Part shown: in pieces, positions 1 through 5,530 of the stretch
Position numbering within the stretch: the first letter of the stretch is position 1
Layout of the letters: each line of letters starts with the position of its first letter
Origin: COMBO-56-21 sp041494275
Lineage (GTDB): Archaea > Thermoplasmatota > Thermoplasmata > UBA10834
NCBI GenBank assembly: GCA_041494275.1
Contig: JBGQAM010000046.1
Coordinates: 1-13,682 of the forward strand
Reading direction: 5' to 3'
DNA length: 13,682 nt
The notes under the pieces: model-generated
Told to the model about the DNA's origin: nothing
Databases searched by the model: none
The model's input: only the letters and a program-made list of their open reading frames with translations
Position numbers and translations under genes: made by a program

Positions 1-240
1 AAGCCCACAATGAACTACGTCCTCGCCGTGGTGTCGCAGGTCAATGCCGGAAGCGACAGCGTATGCATCAAGGCGAGAGGACGCGCCATAAGCAGGGCTG
101 TGGACGTTGCGGAGATCGTGCGGAACAGGTTCGTGCAGGGACTGGCGTACAAGGACGTCAAGATTGCGACAGAGCACCTGCCTGGCCAGGACGGCGGAAG
201 CGCAAACGTCTCTTCGATCGAGATCTACATGGAAAGGTAG
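1..240 (+). CDS. albA: Alba DNA/RNA-binding chromatin protein (5' end missing)
   Basis: Alba is a small dimeric archaeal nucleoid protein that coats DNA and also binds RNA. The reading frame is open from base 1 (Lys-Pro-Thr before the first Met), so the ATG at 10 is internal and the true start lies upstream of the window. The visible part carries the family core: the segment MNYVLAVV, then the highly conserved IKARGRAISRAVDVAEIVRN stretch that forms the helix and basic surface, and the C-terminal strand ending in NVSSIEIYMER. About 80 residues are present and Alba is usually about 90, so only around ten residues are missing. It is followed by about 150 nt of non-coding sequence and then the isoprenoid operon, so it is probably a separate transcription unit. 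Recognition is by the motif and is firm. Only the start and promoter are unknown. Confidence 0.95.
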   Translation, partial: KPTMNYVLAVVSQVNAGSDSVCIKARGRAISRAVDVAEIVRNRFVQGLAYKDVKIATEHLPGQDGGSANVSSIEIYMER

Positions 241-246
241 ACCTCA

Positions 247-293
247 CAGGGATATCGCAGATTAGTCCGAGCTGAGGCATATCCAGGGATATC
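247..293. repeat. short direct repeat CAGGGATATC x2
   Basis: The 10-mer CAGGGATATC occurs at 247-256 and again at 284-293, 37 bp apart, in the spacer between alba and the IPK gene. The second copy is part of the palindrome GGATATCC. It lies 50-100 bp upstream of the IPK TATA-like box. It could be a regulator site or chance, and no function is claimed. Confidence 0.4.
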
Positions 294-342
294 CTTACAG
301 ACGTGTTTCAGGCGGGGTTTGTGGCATTTTCTTGTCCAAGAG

Positions 343-353
343 ATTTATCATTG
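343..353 (+). promoter_or_regulatory. TATA-like promoter of the isoprenoid operon
   Basis: The sequence ATTTATCATTG sits about 45 nt upstream of the IPK start codon. With the usual archaeal spacing, transcription would begin near 370-373, giving a leader of about 20 nt that contains the Shine-Dalgarno-type GGTGA at 384-388. The core TTTATCATTG closely matches the presumed boxes before bud32 and the terminal glycosyltransferase. Confidence 0.55.
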
Positions 354-392
354 ACTATCCCCATCGACCATGCACCCGGTCATGGTGAACGA

Positions 393-1169
393 ATGAAACT
401 CGTAAAGCTAGGTGGGAGCGTGATCACCGATAAGTCGAAGCTCAGGACTTTCAGGAGATCTTCTTGCACTAGGCTGGCCAGGGAGCTGAGGCCAGCTCGC
501 AACGGGCTCATACTCGTGCACGGGGCGGGTTCTTACGGCCATATCGAGGCGAAGAAGCACGGTCTGCAGAACGGGCTCAAGACGAATGCTCAGTTGCGAC
601 ATGTGGCAGGCGTTCAGAGGGACGTCAGAGAACTCAACCTTCGGGTTCTGGAAACCTTGATTGACAATGGTGTCAAAGCGGTCTCGATTCCGCCTGCCGC
701 ATCCGCGAGGTTCGACGGTGGAGAGATCAAATCGTTTGTGCCAGACCCATTCGAAGTGATGCTTGATCTCGGGCTTTCGCCAGTGACATTCGGAGATGTC
801 GTTCCTGACGAATCGATGGGGTTCTCGATCTGTTCGGGTGACCTTATGATGGAAGCCCTCGCGAGGGCTTTCGAACCGAGTATAGTCGTGTTCTGCGCGG
901 ATGTTGACGGCGTCTTCGACCGCGATCCGAAGCGAAACGCGGATGCGAAGCTCATCCATGAATTCGACAGGTCGTCGCTTAGGAACCTCAAGCGGACCGA
1001 GTCTGCACACGCCGACGTTACGGGGAGTATCTATGGAAAGCTCGAGCGCATGCTGGCCATCGCCCGGCACTGCGAAAAGTGTATGATAGTGAACGGCAAT
1101 GTGCCAGGAAGACTGCAGATGGCCGTGTCGGGAAAGGATGTAGTCTCGACAGTGGTGATTCCGGGGTAG
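393..1169 (+). CDS. ipk: Isopentenyl phosphate kinase
   Basis: The enzyme transfers phosphate from ATP to isopentenyl phosphate to make IPP in the archaeal variants of the mevalonate pathway. It is a cytosolic member of the amino acid kinase family. The 258-residue product begins MKLVKLGGSVITDK, giving the conserved Lys5, the glycine loop and Lys14. HGAGSYGH at 43-50 places a histidine at position 50, the catalytic histidine position known from characterised IPKs. CADVDGVFDRDPK at 168-180 is the nucleotide-binding signature. I chose the ATG at 393 because GGTGA at 384-388 lies four bases before it and the protein then starts exactly on the family motif. The longer open frame back to 303 adds about 30 residues with no family match. 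The next gene, an IPP isomerase, starts 8 nt after the stop, so the two are co-transcribed and catalyse consecutive steps. Confidence 0.95.
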   Translation: MKLVKLGGSVITDKSKLRTFRRSSCTRLARELRPARNGLILVHGAGSYGHIEAKKHGLQNGLKTNAQLRHVAGVQRDVRELNLRVLETLIDNGVKAVSIPPAASARFDGGEIKSFVPDPFEVMLDLGLSPVTFGDVVPDESMGFSICSGDLMMEALARAFEPSIVVFCADVDGVFDRDPKRNADAKLIHEFDRSSLRNLKRTESAHADVTGSIYGKLERMLAIARHCEKCMIVNGNVPGRLQMAVSGKDVVSTVVIPG

Positions 1170-1177
1170 GTGTGTCA

Positions 1178-2254
1178 ATGGCAGAAGAACCCGAGAGGCT
1201 CATACAGCGCAGAAAGGGCGACCATGTCGAGATAGTCGCCAATGAAGACCTGAGCCAGAACTACGTATACTGGGACGACATCAAGCTCGTCCACAACCCG
1301 CTGCCTGAGGTAGACCTCGAAGAAGTCGATACCTCCACAACCCTATTCGGCCGGAGGCTCAAGGCTCCACTCATAATATCGGCGATGACGGGAGGGTACG
1401 GCAAGGCCGAGGAGATCAACAGGAACCTCGCATCCGTCGCCGAGGATTTCGGCATCGGAATGGGTGTGGGCAGCCAGAGGGCGGCCCTTGAGAACCCTGA
1501 AGTTGCGCGAACATACTCTGTCATCAAGGAGTTCGAGATTCCGCTCAGGATCGGCAACCTAGGCGTGCCTCAGCTCATAAAGCAGGGGCTCACGGCTCCT
1601 CTCGGGATCGAGGAGGGCAAAGCGGCCATGGAGATGGTGGACGCCCATATGCTGGCAGTCCATCTGAACTACCTCCAGGAGATCGTCCAGCCTGAAGGAG
1701 ACACGAAGAGCAAGGGCGGTCTGAAAGCACTTGAGAAGTTCGCCTCCGCCTTGCCTGTCATCGCGAAGGAGACTGGCGCTGGAGTGCCCAGGGAGACTGC
1801 GCTCAAGCTCAAGAAGGCCAAAGTCCGCGGCATCGATGTAGGAGGCCTCGGTGGCACGAGTTTCTCGGCCGTCGAGTACTTCCGGGCGAAATCGGCCGGT
1901 GATTCATCGAGGGCTAACATCGGAAGGACCTTCTGGGACTGGGGAATTCCGACGCCAGTCGCGGTCGTCGTCGCGAATGTCGGCCTGCCAGTGATTGCGA
2001 CAGGCGGCCTCCGGAGTGGCTTGGATGTCGCTAGAGCTATCACCATAGGCGCCTCCTCCGCTGGAATGGCAGGGAGATTGCTTCCTGCTGCCCTTGAAGG
2101 GAAAGACGCTTTGACAAGGGAGCTCAACACAATAGTCGATGAACTGAAGGCAGCGATGTTTCTGGTCGGGGCAAAGGATCTGAAGGAATTGGCTGCAAGC
2201 AAGGCGATCCTCACCGGCCGCTCGAAGGAATGGTTAGATCAGCTCTCGGAGTGA
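1178..2254 (+). CDS. fni: Type 2 isopentenyl-diphosphate delta-isomerase (FMN-dependent)
   Basis: The enzyme interconverts IPP and DMAPP using reduced FMN, NADPH and Mg2+, and supplies the allylic starter for prenyl chain synthesis. The 358-residue protein is of normal family length and is a TIM barrel. Visible signatures are RRKGDHVEI at 11-19, the flavin-binding SAMTGG at 68-73, HLNYLQE at 162-168 (catalytic Gln167 and metal-binding Glu168), GGLGGTSF at 222-229, and ATGGLRSGLDVARAI at 274-288 on the phosphate-binding side. The ATG at 1178 is chosen because AGGTG at 1168-1172, overlapping the IPK stop codon, lies five bases upstream. The open frame extends further back inside IPK, but without homology. 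It is the middle gene of a tight three-gene isoprenoid operon. The family is unrelated to the type 1 Nudix-fold isomerase. Confidence 0.96.
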   Translation: MAEEPERLIQRRKGDHVEIVANEDLSQNYVYWDDIKLVHNPLPEVDLEEVDTSTTLFGRRLKAPLIISAMTGGYGKAEEINRNLASVAEDFGIGMGVGSQRAALENPEVARTYSVIKEFEIPLRIGNLGVPQLIKQGLTAPLGIEEGKAAMEMVDAHMLAVHLNYLQEIVQPEGDTKSKGGLKALEKFASALPVIAKETGAGVPRETALKLKKAKVRGIDVGGLGGTSFSAVEYFRAKSAGDSSRANIGRTFWDWGIPTPVAVVVANVGLPVIATGGLRSGLDVARAITIGASSAGMAGRLLPAALEGKDALTRELNTIVDELKAAMFLVGAKDLKELAASKAILTGRSKEWLDQLSE

Positions 2255-2259
2255 CATTC

Positions 2260-3243
2260 ATGTTTTTCCCAGACGACTACAAGGACAGGGTCAAGAAGAT
2301 CAATGAATACCTCATGCACACGTTAGACATCATCCAGGACAAGAACCTGAAAGCTGCGATGGCGCACTATCCCGCCGCGGGAGGAAAGAGGCTAAGGCCC
2401 CTGCTCGCAACCATCGCCTCAGAGGCGGTCGGAGGCAAAGCCGACACCGCTCTTCCATACGGCGTCGCACTCGAGATGGTCCACAACTTTACGCTTGTCC
2501 ACGATGATGTGATGGATGAAGATGAAACGAGGCGTGGCATCAAGACAGTGCACGCAGCGTTCGGGGTTGCTGAGGCGATACTCTCCGGAGACGCTCTTTT
2601 CGCGCGTGCCTTCGAGGTTGTGCTCGATTCTGAGGTCGACGCTCCCAGGCTAGTCAGGCTGGTCGACATTCTTGCCAAGGCGGTGAGGCTGCTGGCCGAA
2701 GGCCAGCAGATGGACATGGATTTCGAGGACGCCAAGAAGGTCACATCCGACCAATACATGGAGATGATAGGGTTGAAGACCGCGATCCTGTACTCTGCCG
2801 CGGGGCAGGGCGGGGCGATTGTAGGTGGCGCCACAGTAGAGCAGGAGGAGGCTCTTGCCGAGTATGGCCGGTTGATAGGTCTCGGGTTTCAGATATGGGA
2901 TGACGTGCTCGATCTTGAATCCGACCAAGCGACCTTCGGCAAACCTGTCCTGAACGACATCAGAAACGGGAAGAAGACCCTGATAGTGGTCCAGGCACTG
3001 GAGGACCTGAAAGGACCAGAGAGAACGGAATTCCTGTCGATCCTTGGGAAGAAGAACGCAACCACCAAGCAGCTCGAGAGGGCGAGGGATATCCTTGACG
3101 ACGTTGGTGCGATCGACCACGCTACCAAGGTCGCAGACGGACTGATTTCCGAGGCGAAGGAGAGACTCTCAGTCCTGGTGGATTCACCGCACAAGAAGAC
3201 CCTCGTCGCGCTGGCCGACTTCATGGTGAAGAGGAAGACCTAG
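2260..3243 (+). CDS. Geranylgeranyl diphosphate synthase (trans-polyprenyl synthase)
   Basis: The enzyme condenses IPP with allylic diphosphates to make the C20 precursor of archaeal ether lipids. The 327-residue protein has GGKRLRP at 41-47, the first aspartate-rich motif DDVMD at 82-86 and the second motif DDVLD at 214-218. Both motifs bind the Mg2+-diphosphate. The residue five places before the first motif is Phe77. In archaeal (type I) GGPP synthases an aromatic residue there sets the product length at C20, so GGPP is the predicted product. GGAGTGA at 2248-2254, overlapping the fni stop, precedes the chosen ATG by five bases. The gene ends the IPK-fni operon. Its TAG stop shares the palindrome CTAG with the stop of the convergent radB. 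Product length is inferred from one residue and could differ. Confidence 0.93.
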   Translation: MFFPDDYKDRVKKINEYLMHTLDIIQDKNLKAAMAHYPAAGGKRLRPLLATIASEAVGGKADTALPYGVALEMVHNFTLVHDDVMDEDETRRGIKTVHAAFGVAEAILSGDALFARAFEVVLDSEVDAPRLVRLVDILAKAVRLLAEGQQMDMDFEDAKKVTSDQYMEMIGLKTAILYSAAGQGGAIVGGATVEQEEALAEYGRLIGLGFQIWDDVLDLESDQATFGKPVLNDIRNGKKTLIVVQALEDLKGPERTEFLSILGKKNATTKQLERARDILDDVGAIDHATKVADGLISEAKERLSVLVDSPHKKTLVALADFMVKRKT

Positions 3244-3905
3244 TCGACGCCGTCTTTTGTCAGCTTGAAGTTGGCATTCTTCCCCTCTTCAAGGTGCCGG
3301 TGCTTGATTATCACAGCTCTTCTTGTTCCGCTGCTAACCTTGTCGAGCCTGATGATGGCCTTGGCGTTGTGAAGAAGCACATGTCCCCCTAGGGGTTCGA
3401 ATGTCCCCTTCTCCAGGTCTGTATATACTTGCGATGTGAGCAGGATCGGGATATCCTTGGTCCTGGAGACTGCAAGTAGCTTGGCGAGCTGGGGACTTAG
3501 CGATTTTCGTACTCCTTTTTCCTCGTCGTTCCTAGTGAGTCGATAGTGGATCGTCGCCGAGTCGAGTATGATGACTCCGACCTCCAACGAACTCTCTGCG
3601 AGTCTCACGGCTTTGTCCACGAACTTCTCCTGCTCGTCGAATGAATGAGGCTCGAAGAAGAGGGTATTCTTCATGACATCCTCGAAGTTCTCTCCAGCAA
3701 TCTGTTCCAGCCGCTCGAGCGAGACCCCTTCCGTGTCGATGTAGATGACCTTCTTGCCCGTTAGAGCGACATTCCTGGCCACCTGCAGGCAAATGTTGGT
3801 CTTCCCGCTTCCAGCCTCGCCGAAGAGGAGGGTGATCGCTCCTCCCTCGAGTCCTCCTTCGAGCAGTCCGTCAAGTCCGGCCGAGCCTATCGATAGATGG
3901 GGCAC
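3240..3905 (-). CDS. radB: RadB, RecA/Rad51-family recombinase paralogue
   Basis: RadB is a euryarchaeal RadA paralogue thought to assist homologous recombination and repair. It consists of the ATPase core only, without the N-terminal helix-hairpin-helix domain of RadA, and the length of about 221 residues fits. Counting from the GTG at 3905, the Walker A GEAGSGKT is at 29-36, IYIDTEG follows the second strand near 54-60, and the Walker B VGVIILD is at 109-115. SQVYTDL near 158-164 and the PLGGHVLLHNAK stretch are typical of the RecA-core C-terminal half. There is no ATG near the N-terminus, so the choice is GTG at 3903-3905 or TTG at 3912-3914. A weak TATA-like CTTATC about 25 nt upstream of the GTG would make it a leaderless start, so I prefer it. 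The gene is divergent from bud32 and convergent with the GGPP synthase, sharing CTAG for both stops. Confidence 0.92.
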   Translation of the reverse strand: MPHLSIGSAGLDGLLEGGLEGGAITLLFGEAGSGKTNICLQVARNVALTGKKVIYIDTEGVSLERLEQIAGENFEDVMKNTLFFEPHSFDEQEKFVDKAVRLAESSLEVGVIILDSATIHYRLTRNDEEKGVRKSLSPQLAKLLAVSRTKDIPILLTSQVYTDLEKGTFEPLGGHVLLHNAKAIIRLDKVSSGTRRAVIIKHRHLEEGKNANFKLTKDGVD

Positions 3906-3925
3906 GCGCCACAATTGTGGTGGTT

Positions 3926-3936
3926 GGTGATAAGCG
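3926..3936 (-). promoter_or_regulatory. Probable radB promoter
   Basis: On the - strand, ACGCTTATCAC lies about 25 nt before the GTG at 3905. It is a weak TATA-like match. No Shine-Dalgarno sequence is visible before either the GTG or the TTG candidate start, which fits a leaderless transcript. Confidence 0.35.
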
Positions 3937-3983
3937 TTGCTGATGCACGAATAGCTCGGAAGGATTGTCCAAACTCCTCAGAC

Positions 3984-4001
3984 ATCCTTATTATTGCGGA
4001 G
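3984..4001 (+). promoter_or_regulatory. bud32 promoter (leaderless-type)
   Basis: ATCCTTATTATTGCGGAG contains a TATA-like TTATTATT centred near 3992, 25 nt upstream of the GTG start at 4017. No ribosome-binding sequence lies between, so transcription probably starts at the start codon. Except for one missing base, the same string occurs at the tRNA-Pro promoter (5202-5218). Confidence 0.6.
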
Positions 4002-4016
4002 CACTTTCTTGCTGCC

Positions 4017-4640
4017 GTGACGGTCCATAGAGTCGGTGCCGAGGCCATGCTGGATTCTGCAACTTGGATGAACAGAAGCGTGGTCCTCAAGCAGCGCGTG
4101 GTCAAGAACTACAGGCATCCAACCTTGGACAAGTCCCTTCAGACCTTCAGGATCAAGAACGAGGTGAGGCTGATGCTCGAAGCCCGAAGGGCGGGTGTCC
4201 CGGTGCCGGTCATCTATTCGGTCGACCTCGCGGAAAGCAGGATCGTGATGGAGGAAATTCCGGGCGTGCGTGTGAAAGACGCACTGGAGAACCTTCCCTC
4301 CGATAAGGCAGAGGAGGTGTGCAGGAAGATTGGCGAGATAGCCGCGCTGCTGCATGCCAATGACATAGTCCACGGAGATCTCACCACGAGCAACATGCTT
4401 CTGGACAGCGATAGGATCGTTGTCATTGATTTCTCACTCGGCTCAAAGACATCCGAGCTCGAAGACAAGGGAGTTGACATGCACCTTCTTGAGGAGGCCT
4501 TCCACTCGGCCCACTACAGAAGGAGCGAACTCTACGAGGCCGTCAAGGATTCGTACGTCCGAGCTTATCCTGCTGGCGCCGCGGTCCTGAAGAAGGTCGA
4601 GGAGATCGAGAAGAGGGGGCGGTACACGCGAAAAGAATAG
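4017..4640 (+). CDS. bud32: Bud32 / PRPK-type kinase of the KEOPS complex
   Basis: Bud32 is the small atypical kinase/ATPase of KEOPS, which works with Kae1 to make t6A37 on tRNAs that read ANN codons. The 207-residue protein shows the family features: the short N-terminal loop with GAEA at 7-10, the ATP-binding Lys25 in VVLKQR, Glu49 in the helix, IVHGDLTTSN at 117-126 with catalytic Asp121 and Asn126, metal-binding IDFSLG at 137-142, and the usual C-terminal end EKRGRYTRKE. The frame is open back to 3897, but homology begins at VHRVGAEA, so I use the GTG at 4017, which lies 25 nt from a TATA-like box. Many euryarchaea fuse Bud32 to Kae1. Here it stands alone, and its upstream neighbour is the divergent radB. 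Its stop overlaps the presumed start of the next gene. Confidence 0.93.
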   Translation: MTVHRVGAEAMLDSATWMNRSVVLKQRVVKNYRHPTLDKSLQTFRIKNEVRLMLEARRAGVPVPVIYSVDLAESRIVMEEIPGVRVKDALENLPSDKAEEVCRKIGEIAALLHANDIVHGDLTTSNMLLDSDRIVVIDFSLGSKTSELEDKGVDMHLLEEAFHSAHYRRSELYEAVKDSYVRAYPAGAAVLKKVEEIEKRGRYTRKE

Positions 4641-5191
4641 CCTTCGTCACGAGCAATGACGGCAAGTTCGGGGAGATCTCCCAGCAGATGAAGGAGCACG
4701 GGTACGAGCTGGAGCACATCAAGACGACATATCCTGAGATCCAGGCTGATACGCTCGAGGAGACGATCGTCCCGGGACTGAACTGGCTCATGGAGAGGTA
4801 CAAGAGGCCGATCATGATCGATGATTCCGGCTTGTTCATAGACGCGCTCAAGGGATTCCCTGGCGTCTACTCCTCGTACGTGTTCAGGACGGTTGGCTGC
4901 GATGGGATGTTGCGTCTTATGGAAGGCGTGAAGAATCGTTCTGCCAGGTTCGAATGCTGCGTAGGATTTCTCGTGCCAGGCAAGGAGCCCCACATATCGA
5001 AAGGGGTCGCGAAAGGCTCGATATCTGAGAAGAAGGCAGGGGCCGGTGGCTTCGGATATGATCCAGTTTTCGTGCCTGATGGCTATGTGAAGACCTATGC
5101 CCAGATTGAGGTCGCCGAGAAGAACAAGATATCGCACAGAGGCAGGGCTGTCGAGCTGTTCTTGAAGGAATTGCCGAAGCTTCTGCCCTGA
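4637..5191 (+). CDS. RdgB/Ham1-type XTP/dITP pyrophosphatase, non-canonical start
   Basis: The enzyme hydrolyses ITP, XTP and their deoxy forms to monophosphates plus pyrophosphate, keeping deaminated purines out of nucleic acids. Family marks are the N-terminal FVTSNDGK nucleotide loop, then a conserved acidic segment (ETIVPGLNWL), IDDSGLFIDALKGFPGVYSSYV with the metal-binding aspartates, and GGFGYDPVFVPDG near the C-terminus, followed by KNKISHRGRA. Length and order are normal for the family. There is no ATG, GTG or TTG in frame upstream of the TSNDGK motif. The first ATG, at 4688, would remove that essential loop. The listed start is an ATA at 4637 that overlaps the bud32 stop as ATAG, placed like a classical ATGA overlap. 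A GTA at 4622, an assembly error, or a -1 slip on the G-run at 4615-4619 are alternatives. The function is firm and the start is not. Confidence 0.87.
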   Translation: MAFVTSNDGKFGEISQQMKEHGYELEHIKTTYPEIQADTLEETIVPGLNWLMERYKRPIMIDDSGLFIDALKGFPGVYSSYVFRTVGCDGMLRLMEGVKNRSARFECCVGFLVPGKEPHISKGVAKGSISEKKAGAGGFGYDPVFVPDGYVKTYAQIEVAEKNKISHRGRAVELFLKELPKLLP

Positions 5192-5201
5192 ATTCAACAG
5201 A

Positions 5202-5218
5202 ATCCTTTTATTGCGGAG
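5202..5218 (+). promoter_or_regulatory. tRNA-Pro promoter
   Basis: ATCCTTTTATTGCGGAG contains a TATA-like TTTTATT centred near 5208, about 40 nt before the mature tRNA. Transcription would start near 5233, leaving a 5' leader of about 15 nt for RNase P. It starts only 11 nt after the stop of the upstream gene. Confidence 0.6.
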
Positions 5219-5247
5219 GGCGTTAATCCAGTCTCAAGGCCGACCAT

Positions 5248-5321
5248 GGGGTAGTGGTCTAGCTTGGTATGATACGTGCTTTGGGAGCATGAGGTCATCG
5301 GTTCAAATCCGATCTACCCCA
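5248..5321 (+). tRNA. tRNA-Pro (anticodon TGG)
   Basis: All arms can be drawn. The acceptor stem GGGGTAG (5248-5254) pairs with CTACCCC (5314-5320), with A5321 as discriminator. The anticodon stem CGTGC/GCATG encloses the loop TTTGGGA, with TGG at 5282-5284. The T arm is ATCGG-TTCAAAT-CCGAT (5297-5313). The D stem is short, with only three pairs (GTC with GAT) by my reading. The CCA tail is not encoded and there is no intron. It reads proline CCN codons, with CCA/CCG as the primary targets. Confidence 0.96.
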
Positions 5322-5392
5322 CATTCTCATCATTCCTTCAAATCGAGTTGATGAAATGGCTTGGATAGTGTGACCAGCGAATCTCATGACTA

Positions 5393-5454
5393 CTGATTCG
5401 GCGGCGAATTGTCCTGCTTTTGGAATTCAAGTCGCGGAGTTGATTCCGAATCAG
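5393..5454. repeat. 9-bp inverted repeat with 44-nt loop
   Basis: CTGATTCGG (5393-5401) and CCGAATCAG (5446-5454) are exact reverse complements, in the 209-nt spacer between tRNA-Pro and the - strand secreted-protein gene. They could form a long-looped hairpin in either transcript or flank a protein site. Nothing else recognisable is inside. Confidence 0.5.
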
Positions 5455-5466
5455 AGGATGTCTCCA

Positions 5467-5519
5467 GAGCCCTCTGCAGGGCTCCAGCTGCATCAATTGT
5501 AGGAAAGGAAAAGGGGTTT
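5467..5519 (-). terminator. Possible terminator of the secreted-protein gene
   Basis: Just past the - strand stop at 5531, the - strand carries a pyrimidine-rich tract CCCCTTTTCCTTTCC (within 5501-5519). Further on comes a perfect hairpin, GAGCCCT/AGGGCTC with a 4-nt loop (5467-5484). T-rich tracts terminate archaeal RNA polymerase. The hairpin is not followed by T's, so its role may be 3'-end stability. Confidence 0.35.
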
Positions 5520-5530
5520 GGTACTCGGAC

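Noticed and set aside
408..1178. 256-residue antisense frame on the - strand
   Set aside because: It is fully antisense to IPK, which has clear catalytic motifs. The translation is rich in Arg, His and Pro with no family features, a typical shadow of a G+C-rich gene.
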